From Gonatopus flavifemur (taxonomy: Eukaryota; Arthropoda; Insecta; Hymenoptera; Dryinidae): a DNA stretch of 64,000 nucleotides. Under the pieces are notes generated by a model. The model ran no database searches. It was not told the DNA's origin and saw only the letters and a list, made by a program, of their open reading frames with translations. This document shows positions 46,419-56,531 of this stretch, in pieces (positions within the stretch are counted from its first letter, which is position 1; the number at the start of each line of letters is the position of its first letter). The position numbers and the translations under genes were made by a program. The DNA lies in contig JAFFJZ010000031.1 in the NCBI GenBank assembly GCA_018340375.1, forward strand, positions 992,001 to 1,056,000. The letters run 5' to 3'.

Positions 46419-46881
46419 GGAAAGAACGAGAAGCGTGTTTTATTGTCGGTGCAATAAAACAAAGTTAGATTGAGAGAAACTATTCTAAAAGTCAGTGTTG
46501 GTTGCGTTGTAGCGAACCCGATGAGGTGTAACGTTTTTTGTCAGTCGTAGCTGAAATGAATAATAATTTTTTTTTTGACTAAACGCTTCATATTAGAAAT
46601 ATTTGCACAGAATATCAGAAATATCGGAGTGAGGCGTACGTTGGAGCGTACGTGCGTATTTAAAAGCGTAATCAACAGAGATATAGGTACTGACGAACCG
46701 TACTGATATTGGACGAGTTCATTTTGGGATTCTGGACGAGTCCATTCTGTACTTTATTGGGCCAGTTCATTTGGTGATTTCGGGCGAGTCCATTTCGTGA
46801 TTCTGGGCGAGTCCACTATTCTTCGATTACAAGGAAAGTTCATTTTGACAACGCGCTCGTGATTATCGAAAAATTATCAAA

Positions 46882-47051
46882 ATGTCGCAAAGCACAGACT
46901 TTTTTGTTGACATCGAGGAACTTAGAGGAGTTGAAAACTACCATTCGTGAGTTTTTGCTATCGAAGATGCCTTCGAAGTATTGGGGTTAGAAAAGTGTAT
47001 TCAAAATGCACCTAATACTGAAACTGATAAAGGAAAATTAAAAAGAAAATG
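46882..47051 (+). pseudogene. copia-type Gag, N-terminal stub
   Basis: ATG at 46882 opens MSQSTDFFVDIEELRGVENY, then a TGA at 46948-46950 falls where a Trp is expected in the copia Gag motif NYxxWxF. The frame continues FAIEDAFEVLGLEKCIQNA, typical of the Gag N-terminal domain of insect copia elements. After ~56 codons the sequence stops abruptly at 47051/47052, where a different retroelement's 3'UTR begins. The TGG to TGA change alone would inactivate Gag. The rest of the element (protease, integrase, RT, 3' LTR) is absent. Confidence 0.75.
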
Positions 47052-47410
47052 TTTATTCATAACACTGTGATAGCTCCGCGGGGGCAATTATTATTACTAT
47101 TTTATGTTTAGATTAAGTATATAGGTCTGGTTGCTCCAGGGGGTATCCCATTGATAAGAATGAGCCAAATATGATATGGGTGGGCCAGGTGGTGCCACCC
47201 ATTTTTATTATTAAAAAGTACGCTTAAATTTGGAATTTTACCATAGCCCATAGGTGGGATATAATCCATTTACTAGAGTACCTCCTGGAGCCAGATGAGT
47301 ATTGTATCTTTGTTTTTTCTATAGATTATAAGCCAGGCCTCAGTGCCATTCTGTAACCGCCCCCGGGGGTAAAACCCTGGGGAGCATTCTCTGAAAATAA
47401 AGTTTGATTA
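47052..47410 (+). mobile_element. 3'UTR-only copy (A) of the U2-targeting retrotransposon
   Basis: This 359-bp sequence is nearly identical (about a dozen differences by eye) to 52932-53290, the 3'UTR of the large element downstream. It has no coding sequence and ends AATAAAGTTTGATTA, immediately followed by U2 snRNA sequence. It is therefore a 5'-truncated copy, as expected of target-primed insertion. Its left flank is copia gag, whereas its right flank is a U2 gene, so a single simple insertion cannot explain it. Confidence 0.85.
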
Positions 47411-47457
47411 ATCTGTTCTTATCAGCTTAATATCTGATACACTCCTCATCGAGGAGT
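47411..47457 (+). pseudogene. U2 snRNA gene fragment (~47 bp)
   Basis: ATCTGTTCTTATCAGCTTAA followed by TATCTGATAC matches the highly conserved U2 snRNA region just after the branch-site-pairing GUAGUA element. The next bases, ACTCCTC-ATC-GAGGAGT, form a short hairpin at the place of U2 stem-loop II. The first ~35 nt of U2 (cap side) are missing because copy A of the retrotransposon is joined there. The fragment ends where the large element's zinc-finger frame starts. It is a retroelement target-site remnant and not a functional U2 gene. Confidence 0.85.
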
Positions 47458-47460
47458 CGC

Positions 47461-50400
47461 AGGTTGGTGGGCACATATGGGACCACGGGAGATCTGGCGA
47501 AGCACGTGGGGAAGTACCACCCGAGGGTCGAAATAGATTACGTTTGCGGCCACTGCGGGTTTTGAAGTACCGGTGCGAAAACGTACAAGTTGCGAGTTGT
47601 CAAGGAACACTTTAAAAAGATGCACGGTACGGAGGTTCCCGCGCCCTCGGGTGGCAGAAGTGGCCACTCCAGTCCGAATGTGGTAACTGACACGACCCCA
47701 CGTGACTCGCCAAACACGGTCGGGTCTTCAAACGTCGGCACGGTTGTGCGTGCGGTGAGAGCGTCGACCGCATCGTCGGCCTCTGCGAGCCGTTCTCCGG
47801 CAGCATCTTTGGCGTCTGCCGTGTCCGCAACGACATCATCCACCACGAGACAGGTCGTCGCGAGTGGGGCCACGTCCCAGCGTGGTCTGCGAAGGACCGC
47901 AGCGGCCACAACATCAGCTGCTGCAACCACATCCGCGGGGCGAGGAAGGCTGCCGCCAAGGACCAGTGCCACGACGTCCAGCACCATCCTAACCTACCCA
48001 AAAGGCAGCAATCCACCGGCACAGAGAAGAACATCTGGACACAGTAGCAACGGGTCGTCGCCAAGGACTCCACCTCAAACTACTGCCACTAGCTTAACAT
48101 CCACATACAACTATGGGGTGGAGTACAACCTGCGGCGGCCGAGGGCAGCCAGTGTGTCGGTGGAGCCAAGAGCCTCATCCTCCAACACCACCAGCAGAGG
48201 TAGGTTGGGAAGTGATCCCGGGGAAAGGGGGAAGAGGGGGACCAGCCTCCAACCAAGGTCCCCCCCAACGAGGAAACTGAGGTCATCTGCAGTTCCGGGA
48301 TCACGAATGGCTTCCGCAACCACCACCTTCGCGGAAGTCACCAAAGGCGTCGTGAGGTCAGCGTCGGACACTCCACCAACTACGGCGGGGGCATCGGTGG
48401 CACGCAGGGGGGCAGCTACTGCCATTGGACCTCCATCTCAAGCTGCTCCCCCATCGAGGGATGTCACACCCGTACTGGTGCAGCCCAACCGCACCAGTGG
48501 ACTGACGCCAACCAGTCAATCACCACCCAGCGTCAGTTCCTGGTCGGGTGTGACGACCAGCGGACCATCGAGGACCTCCATCGCCACGACGCTGACTACC
48601 TCGACAGTCACGGTATCTACGTGTGGGGCCCCAATCATGGCCACGGGGTCACACTTGTCGGGAAGGGCCACTACCATCGTAGCCACTCCACCTGCTCTTC
48701 CCGACATTCATGAGGAAAGGCTGTCGAGTGTGGTTCTCGAGCGGCTCGAAATCCCACCGTCGAAGACACCAGGGGCATCGCCAATAACATCTCCAGCGGT
48801 GCCCATCGTCATCAGTCCAGGACATCGGGCCAGTGGTGGAAGATTCGGGTCGCGCAACGGTGGCAGCCCAACAACGACGAACACCAGCGACGAGGACGAC
48901 GATCCCTTCGCGGACCGGCAGGGCTGGCGGCTTGCGGCGACAAGGAGGCGGCGGAACAGGGTCCTTGGATCGTCGACTTCGTCATCGTCGCCACCACCGC
49001 CAACATCGGGTGCAGTTCCGTCGTCGAGGGATCGGACACGGCTGACGCCAATAACTTTGGCTGATTTTATGCCAAGGGAAGTGCGGCCGGGGGCCGGATC
49101 GCGGACGCTGGCGAATGCGGCGACGCAAACGATGCCGATCCCCCACTTTGGGGGACGAAACAATGCGAATGGGAGCCGTGGAGGCAACGGCGGACCGGAG
49201 GTAAGTGCGGACGGCGCAAATAACAATGCTTTTAATCTTCTTTCAGATGCTGACGCGGCAAGTCCGGTGACATGCGAAGCGTTGAGTCCCGATGTGGCTC
49301 TCGGCGCTATGGCACGCGGGAGAAACCACGCGAGGGGGGGTACGCGAGGTGCTCGGGGCGTTGGGGGGTGTCGTTTCGCAGGGGAGGGGGTAGGGGAAGG
49401 TCGTCCTGTGGCGGGGCCGTCATCCGGGCGACGGGCGGGCCCACTAGGGGGGCGGGGTCGGCGGGGTGGCAGGCCCGAGCGACCCGTCGCGGGGCCGCGG
49501 GGTCCGGAAGCTGCACCTTCTGTGGGTGTGCGCGGCCGGAGTACCGCGGCGGCGCGGCGGGCCGAGCGGGACCAACTGGTGCTCGCGGCCGACTCGGTCG
49601 CCTCGGCCGAGGCTCTGGGGGAGCTGGCGGACCAGGTCCGGCGGTTCTTCCAGGCGTCGACCAACACGGGGGGAGCGCCCGGCGCGCGGGGAGCGGCTCC
49701 GGGTCGCGGCGCACGTCCCGGCGGCGGAATGCGTGGACGCGGACCGGAGGGGAGGGTGGGTGGAGCACGTGGGGAGGGGGAGCGCCTGGATCGGGAAGTC
49801 AATGGTCGTCCCTTGGACGGTGCCCGGGATCCAGTGCGGGAGGCCACAAGGATACAGGCTTTGTACAGGGCGAATCGCCGGCGTGCGGTCCAGGAGGTGC
49901 TTCAGGGTCCCTCACACCACTGCCAAGTGCAGAAGGAGAGGATAGAGCAGCACTTCCTGGATGTGCACGCCGGGGAGGAGGCCTTCGAGCCTGTCCCTCC
50001 CGCCTACAGGTTGGCGGCGTTGGACGGTGCGGACACGGAGGCCCTGGAGATTCCCTTCGCGCCCGGTGAGGTGGACCGTCGGATCAGGCGCATGACCAAT
50101 TCGGCGCCTGGTCCTGACAGCCTGACTTACAGGGATTTGCGGGGGGGGCGATCCTGGGTCGGTATTATTAGCGTCGCTGTTCAACGCCTGCTACAGAATA
50201 GGTCGGATCCCGGACACCTGGAAAACATCAAACACCGTGTTGGTGTACAAGAAGGGCGACCGAGACGACCTGTCCAACTGGCGTCCCCTCGCCATGGGCG
50301 ACACCATGCCCAAGCTGATGGCTGCGGTCATGGCGGACCGACTGACGGGATGGGCGGGGCGACGCGGGAGGCTGGACCCGGCGCAGAAGGGTTTCCTGCC

Positions 50401-52495
50401 GCACGAGGGATGCTACGAGCATAACTTCGTGCTGCAGGAGATCATTCAAGATGCGAAGCGGCACAAGAAGCAGGCGGTGGTGGCGTGGCTGGACCTTTCC
50501 AACGCGTTTGGATCGGTCCCGCACGCGACCATCGAGAACGCCCTGGTGCACTCGGGTGTGCCACATGGCTTCCTCAACATCTGGAAGTCCATGTACCACG
50601 AATGCGTGACCCGCGTGCGGACCGCCGAGGGATACACCGGTCCCATCCCCATCCGGAGGGGGGTTCGTCAGGGGTGTCCACTGAGTCCAGTGACCTTTAA
50701 CCTCGCTCTCGAGTCCGTCCTGCGTGAGCTGGACGGGCTTGGGGCGGGTTATACGATTCAAGGTCAGCGGCGTAATCGACTGGCGTACGCGAACGACGTG
50801 GCACTCATTGCCGACACTCCCGAAGGAATGAGGGAACTGCTGAGTGCAGTGGAGGCCGAGGCCGAGTCGATCGGATTGCGGTTCAACCCCGCCAAATGTG
50901 CGACCCTTCACATCGGTGGAACGGCTCGCGGCGGGGTCCGACCGACCGTCTTCGGGCTCATGGGGGCGGACATTCACCCGCTGGAGACGGAAGAGGCGTA
51001 GGTGCACCTGGGTGTGCCGACGGGCTACCAGGTGAGGCAGACCCCAATCTCCGACATAGACCAGCTGATTGGGGATCTTGGCATGGTGGACCGTTCTCTC
51101 TTGGCCCCTTGGCAGAAAATCGAAACTGTGGCGACATTCTTGCTGCCCAGGTTGGATTTTCTTCTGAGGGGAGCCCACGTGGAGAAGAAACCACTGAAAA
51201 CGGCTGACGACCTTATCAAAAAGGTCGTCAAATCTTGGCTCAACCTGCCGCAGAGGGCGAGCGCGGAGGTGGTCTACATCCCGCCTAGCAAGGGTGGCTG
51301 TGGACTCCTCCCGCTCGCGGACTTGGCCGACGTGCTCACCGTCGCGCATTCCTTCAGACTTCTGAATGCGGATGACGAGTCGGTGAGCATGCTGGCCTGG
51401 GACACCCTCCGTCAGGCGGTGAGAGACAAGATTGGTAGGCCTGCGTCCGGTGAAGACCTGGCGAAATACCTCTCCGGCTCGCTGGAGGGGGAATTTCGAA
51501 GGGACGCTCAGATGGGCTCCATGTGGTCGAGAGTGCGGAACGCCATAATGAGACAATCCAAGAAGGCTGGGATAACTTGGAGGTGGTCTGCCGAACTAGT
51601 GGAGCTGCAGTTGGTGTGCCCGGGGGCGGAAGGGCGGCCTGTCGTCATTCCACCTGGCGCCAAGAAGCAGGTGATCCATCGGGTGAGGGCGGCGGTGACA
51701 CAAAGGTACCTGGTCTCTCTTCTCGCGAAGAAGGACCAGGGTAAGGTCGCTGATGTCTCCGTGCGGTCGAATGTGTCTAATCACTTCTTCCGTACGGGGA
51801 GCTTCACCCGCTTCGCCGAGTGGCGGTTCATTCATCGTGCCCGACTAGATGTACTACCTCTTAACGGGGCTAGGCGTTGGGGCGATGGTGACAAGCGCTG
51901 CCGGCGTTGCGGTAGTGGACTGGAGACCTTACCGCACGTCATCTGTCACTGCCCCCCTCACTCGGCGGCCATCCAGTATCGGCAAAACGCTGTGCTGGAC
52001 CGCCTGAGTGCGGCCTGCCGTCTCCCGGGGGAGAAAAAGGTCAACCAGCGGATCGAGGGCGTCGATCACGACTTTGGGGGTTTAAGACCTGACTTGGTCA
52101 TACGTCACGAACCCTCAAAGAGCATTGTGATAGTGGACGTTACCATCCCCTTCGAAAACCGGAGGGAGGCGATGTGGGAAGCCAGAGAGCGTAAATTTGC
52201 ACACTATACGCCTTTGGCTGAACACCTTCGCTCAAAAGGGTACCGTGTTGCTATCCATGCGTTCGTGATAGGAGCGCTCGGCTCGTGGGATCCGTCCAAT
52301 GAGGGGGTCCTTAGGCTGCTCAATATCAGCCCACGATACGCGCAGCTTATGCGCCGCCTCATGGTGTCGGAGACCATCCGCTGGTCACGCGACATATACG
52401 TGGAGCATGTTTCCGGCGCGCGCCAGTATCAGGCGCCGTCCGCACCGCGAAGGTTAGCTGGAGCTGAAGCGGCTCAAGAAATTCCGGGCGATTAA
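47461..52495 (+). pseudogene. Utopia-like ORF: zinc fingers, reverse transcriptase, RLE endonuclease
   Basis: The ORF is nearly intact. C2H2-type fingers lie at ~47480-47640 (DLAKHVGKYH; CGHC...VVKEHFKKMH) with a TGA inside the second at 47563-47565. A long Ser/Thr/Pro/Arg-rich linker follows (to ~49850), then a further KERIEQHFLDVHAGE segment and RT motif NSAPGPDSLTYRDL. A frameshift falls in a G8 run (50141-50148). RT continues with VYKKGDRDDLSNWRPL, WLDLSNAFGSVPH and RRGVRQGCPLSPVTFNLALE. The catalytic motif reads LAYANDVALI, so YxDD has become YxND. A TAG sits at 50999-51001. Then come the finger CRRCGSGLETLPHVICHC and the restriction-like endonuclease RPDLVIRHEP...IVIVDVTIPFE, ending at 52495. 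Large antisense frames here are artefacts of GC richness. Confidence 0.9.
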
Positions 52496-53290
52496 TCCAC
52501 CGCACGCTTGCGCGCTCCTCTGTTAATCTTTTTCTCTGTTTTTTATGTGTGGGTGTGAGTGCGTTTTCTTCTATTAAACACGCAGATTAATTATGGCACT
52601 GCCAACTAGCAACTTTCCTGTTCTTCTTTCCTTATCAAGTGTGGATGAGTGTGTGAGTGTCGCGATATTATTTTATACATGCGATGATTTTATCTTGGCC
52701 CCCGCGGATGACCCTGGTGTGCCTTTTAACCGCTAGTCATACATGTAAAATCTGTGATTGAGCCGCCAGGGTCAAGATTTTAACTGATTTTATCTATACA
52801 ATCTACAATTTTATTTATTTATACAATTTATTTATACAATCTATATGTTCATGTATTTATTTATTCATCTATGTACTTATTTATTTATTCACCTATGTAC
52901 CTATTTATTTATCTATTTATATATTTATTCATTTATTCATAACACTGTGATAGCTCCGCGGGGGCAATTATTATTACTATTTTATGTGTAGATCAAGTAT
53001 ATAGGTCTGGTTGCTCCAGGGGGTACCCCATTGATAAGAATGAGCCAAATATGATATGGGTGGGCCAGGTGGTGCCACCCATTTTTACTATTAAAAATTA
53101 CGCTCAAACTTGGAATTTTACCATAGCCCATAGGTGGGTTATAATCCATCTACTAGAGTACCTCCTGGAGCCAGATGATTATTGTATCTTTGTTTTTTCT
53201 ATAGATTATAAGCCAGGCCTCAGTGCCATTTTGTAACCGCCCCCGGGGGTAAAACCCTGGGGAGCATTCTCTGATAAATAAAGTTTGATT
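52496..53290 (+). other. 3'UTR of the U2-targeting element
   Basis: No coding sequence is present. It contains a TTTATTTATTCA-type simple repeat (52795-52935), then the 359-bp terminal segment shared with copy A, with paired CCCCCGGGGG and GGTGGGCCAGGTGGTGCCACCC hairpins. The terminal part ends AATAAAGTTTGATT without a long poly(A). Strong conservation of this segment between copies fits recognition by the element's own reverse transcriptase. Confidence 0.8.
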
Positions 53291-54054
53291 ATTCCGTTCT
53301 GGGCGAACACCACAGCATTGATCATGGGGTTCGCGCCTTCAAGATATTGATCGATGAGGGTCCCTTGTTCGTCTACCCATTGGCACATCAGTTGTCGATA
53401 GGATTCAGTTTTTGATTCACTGGTGAACTGTTTCAGCTGTTGGCCTAGTTCCTCTATCTGTTCGGCCTCGGTAAGTATTCGTTGACTCTGATTTCTGATG
53501 GCTTGATGTATGTCATGCATCTGCGAGCGTATGATCTGCGTTTGGTTCGCTAGCAGCGAAGCCATGTGTCCTTGATCGTCGTATAGGCGGTCGATTTCCT
53601 TGTTGTAATATTCTGCCTCGTCTTCGTCTATGGTTCCGAACAGCACGTGGCTCACCGTCCAACTAAACGCGAAGGGCGCTCCTCGTCTGGTTCGTGTTGG
53701 CTGGGTGATTGGTCCATTCAATACTTTGGCCAAACTTTCCACAGCCGCCAATTTCCGCCGCAGTTGGCCGTCGGCTTCGCCAAAGGAACAGTCTATTTGC
53801 TGATGTCTCTGGCACGCGAGTCTTGCCTGGTGAAGATGTTCTTCCAGATCCGGTTTTGTATCCATGGCAGGCTTCAGGGCGATGTGGGACACCAATCGCC
53901 TTCCGGTCGGGGACAATCGCACGGGATTGAGGTTTTGAGGATCAAAGAAAATTCTTGCAGGCACGGTTATGGGGATGGTCTCAAAATTTTGGCCCAATCC
54001 ATGGGTGAAATAGCTGATGTTGATGATAAGGAGAATCCAGAGGTTATGGGCCAT
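53291..54054 (-). pseudogene. env: errantivirus-like envelope glycoprotein A, cut by the U2-type element
   Basis: The minus-strand frame likely starts at the Met at 54054 (MAHNLWILLIINISYF, a signal peptide); an upstream in-frame Met exists at 54099. There is an RTRR basic cleavage-like site at ~121-124, followed by GAPFAFSW, a possible fusion-peptide start. LFGTIDEDEAEYY and a long heptad-rich segment (HDIHQAIRNQSQRI) then follow, as in baculovirus-F-like Env proteins of insect errantiviruses. The frame is open up to FAQNG at ~254, where the U2-type retrotransposon is joined (53290/53291). The transmembrane end is missing. A CAG just before the Met could be the acceptor of the spliced env mRNA usual for this group. 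It differs from the second env at 56531-58601. Confidence 0.75.
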
Positions 54055-54235
54055 CGTGCTGCTGATCTGGAAGCAGAATTCCCGCGTTGATCTCTTCACT
54101 CGCCGCTGGTTGATGAAGGTTGTGTTTGTGTGCGTGTGTGGGAGTTGTGAACAGTGTGTATGATTGGAAGAGTGAATATGACGATCGAACTATTGGAAGA
54201 TATTGTTTCATACGAAGGAGGTTCATTTTTCATGA

Positions 54236-56531
54236 ATCTAGAAATTCCCACACCCACTTCGATATGTACCCGGCTCCATATTCAGAGCTTCAATTGAACT
54301 CTGATCTCAATCAAATGGAAATGAGAGTCTCAAAAGAATGACTGTCGTCCAAGAGGGACAACTACGTACACTTCTTAGCTGCTGATTGCCACCCCATATC
54401 GACGACTTCGGAATCACTGACTGATTTGGAACTCGTCGATACGTTCGATTGAGCACGGCGGAAACCCGTAGTAGGGCAAGTCCTAGTATCCAAGAAGGGG
54501 AATTCATGCGTTTTCAACCTCATTCATAAGGTCGCTAGTTATAGTAGCCCGGGAGTAGATGACTTACTAACGTGCTTGGTTGAATCAAGAAGCGCTCTTG
54601 AACAGCCCGGAGGGAAAATCCTGAGGTCGCCCAACTTGCAAGATCCGACGAGGAAATTCTCAGAACATTCCCTCAGAGATGCACTGAAGCGTATCTTCAG
54701 CGACAGTGATGTCTCCTTCATCATCTGTTCCAGGGAGATTATCACCCCAGCGGATGATGGAAGAGGAAGACTAATTGAAGAAAGTTATCCAAGCCTCACG
54801 GGTGGACACGAAGGTATGACCAAGACATATAAACGATTGCGTGAACGGTTCCACTGACCCGGCATGCGAGATGATGTCCAGCATTTCATTCAGACATGTC
54901 CAATTTGTCAACTCCAAAAATTGGAGCGAATAAAAACGCGTTAACCAATGCTTATAACTGACACTCCCCCCGACACTTTCCATAAGATTGCCTTGGACAC
55001 CGCCGGCCCTCTTCACACTACGGCCAGAGGAAATTCACATATCTTGACGATACAAGATTCCCTCACGAAGTACTGCGCGGCTGTTCCAATACTCGACATA
55101 AGAGCTACCACTGTCGCGGATACAGTCGCCAGAAATTTCATATCCATTTATGGCTGTCCTCGCGTCATCTTAACCGATAGGGGTACAGCCTTCGTCAATG
55201 AAGTCCTACACGGATTAGCAAAGATATTCAAGATCTCCCATATCACTACCTCCGGGTATTACCCTCAAGCCAACGGCTCCTCAGAACGTAGCCACGCCGT
55301 GCTTGGCGAGTACCTCAGAATGTATGCGGATGTCACACACGAATGGGACGATCTCGTTTGCTACGCGATGTTCTCGTACAACACCACGGTCCACGAAGAA
55401 TCGAAATTTACTCCTTATGAACTGGTATTTGGAAGGCCCGCGCGCGCCCCCAGTTCTTCCCCGACTCTTGACAAATGAGGAACTTATGGTTCCAATTTGA
55501 TAGAGTTGGTAAACAGACTGGAGGAAATCCGCGTAATTGCTCCCTATAACCCAATCAGTGCTGACAACAGGTCTAAACAAATGTACGATAAGCACATAAA
55601 ACCCAGGGCTTCCCGGATAGGAGACTCAGTCTACGTATTGCGAGAGCCTCGTAAAAGCGAACACCACGTCCGGGAGAGTAATTTGCAAACATGTAAATAC
55701 ACTGAAGCCCACGTATCCGTTGTACTAATTCCCGATTATATAAGTCGTCATGACGCCATCTTCTACTCCATAATCCTGGGATTAGTGGCCACCACATCCG
55801 GAGAAGAGGTTTCTCTAAAAATTCGAATTACGTCTATGGATTCCAACCCGGGACTTTTTTTCGAGCAACTGGGACCTATTCGCTTCACCTCAGTCCGATG
55901 GAGAACACCTCCGTCGACGTGGGAATTCTTTTGTCACGAAAACCCGCAATAATAATCGGACTGGAAGAAATAGTCAGTCACTGCGCCGAAAGAGACGCCC
56001 TCGAGTGTGACTTTATGTCTGCGGTCGATCATTTGAGTGGTTTGACTCCAATCTAGCATCTTGCTGGTGGCCACGCGGAGACGTGCAGAGACCGTTGACC
56101 AGAATGGCTACTTGTTACATGGTCAAGGATGGTGACACGGGTACTCGATTCTCCGTTTGCGTGGCCTTGTTCGCTCGTGGAGGTGGCTGGTTGAATAGAA
56201 ATCTCCACGGCGTGTGGACCCTCTCATTCACTATTCAGGGCCCAAGCATTACTATTTTTGATTCAACCCTTGAATTAACGGGTTGAGCGCTGGTAGAAGG
56301 TTGACTACCCTGACGAGGTGTTTTGGCACATTTCCGCTCGTGCTCTCGAATCGAGAGAGCAGTGTACCAGCGTTGGCAATACGTACAACGGACGATTTTC
56401 GCTCCCATCATGCTATGGACATTCGGAAAGCACCAGAATTCAGTGCAACAGCAAAAAGGGCTCAGGCTAGTGAGTCAACAGATGTTTGAGCGGGCAAAAG
56501 CTTCGGTTTATGGATCATGGTCGTACGGACA
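54236..56531 (+). mobile_element. errantivirus-like gypsy segment, plus-strand arm of a palindrome
   Basis: This is the reverse-complement counterpart of 57812-60162 (about 90% identical by eye). It contains the pol linker (FDMYPAPYSELQLNSDLNQ, 54263-), the integrase region, the integrase C-terminal tail and the first third of env B. It ends at GGTCGTACGGACA (56531), after which the sequence is the minus-strand env tail of the other copy. Stops and frameshifts are frequent. It is an arm of a fold-back or one of two facing copies. Confidence 0.8.
54576..55730 (+). pseudogene. pol: gypsy integrase, plus-strand copy
   Basis: A first frame (54576-54857) covers the region before the zinc finger and its start (SLTGGHEGMTKTYKRLRERF). 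It stops at a TGA where Trp is usual, then CPICQLQKLERIKTR completes the HHCC finger. The core (54948-55478) shows the DDE residues in ALDTAGPL, ILTDRGTAFVNEVLHGL and SSERSHAVLGEY, and the ending FTPYELVFGRPARAP. A stop precedes the C-terminal tail (IELVNRLEEIR...GDSVYVLREPR, 55497-55680). All three catalytic acids are present but at least three stops break the reading frame. Confidence 0.85.

Larger units (their letters stand above)
47458..53290 (+). mobile_element. Utopia-like (NeSL-clade) U2-targeting non-LTR retrotransposon, copy B
   Basis: A ~5.8-kb element has N-terminal zinc fingers, a central reverse transcriptase, a C-terminal Cys/His motif, a restriction-like endonuclease and a ~795-bp 3'UTR ending AATAAAGTTTGATT. 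The domain order is that of R2/NeSL-type non-LTR elements. The flanking U2 sequence matches the known target of the Utopia lineage of that group. The coding part is GC-rich (above 60% in places), in sharp contrast with the AT-rich surroundings. The right flank is an errantivirus-like env gene, beginning ATTCCGTTCT, which resembles U2's ATCTGTTCT. Confidence 0.85.

Noticed and set aside
48708..49847. 379-codon antisense frame, and a 442-codon antisense frame at 50228-51556
   Set aside because: Both lie opposite the recognisable retrotransposon ORF in GC-rich DNA, where stops are rare. They have no domain and biased Arg/Pro/Ala/His composition.
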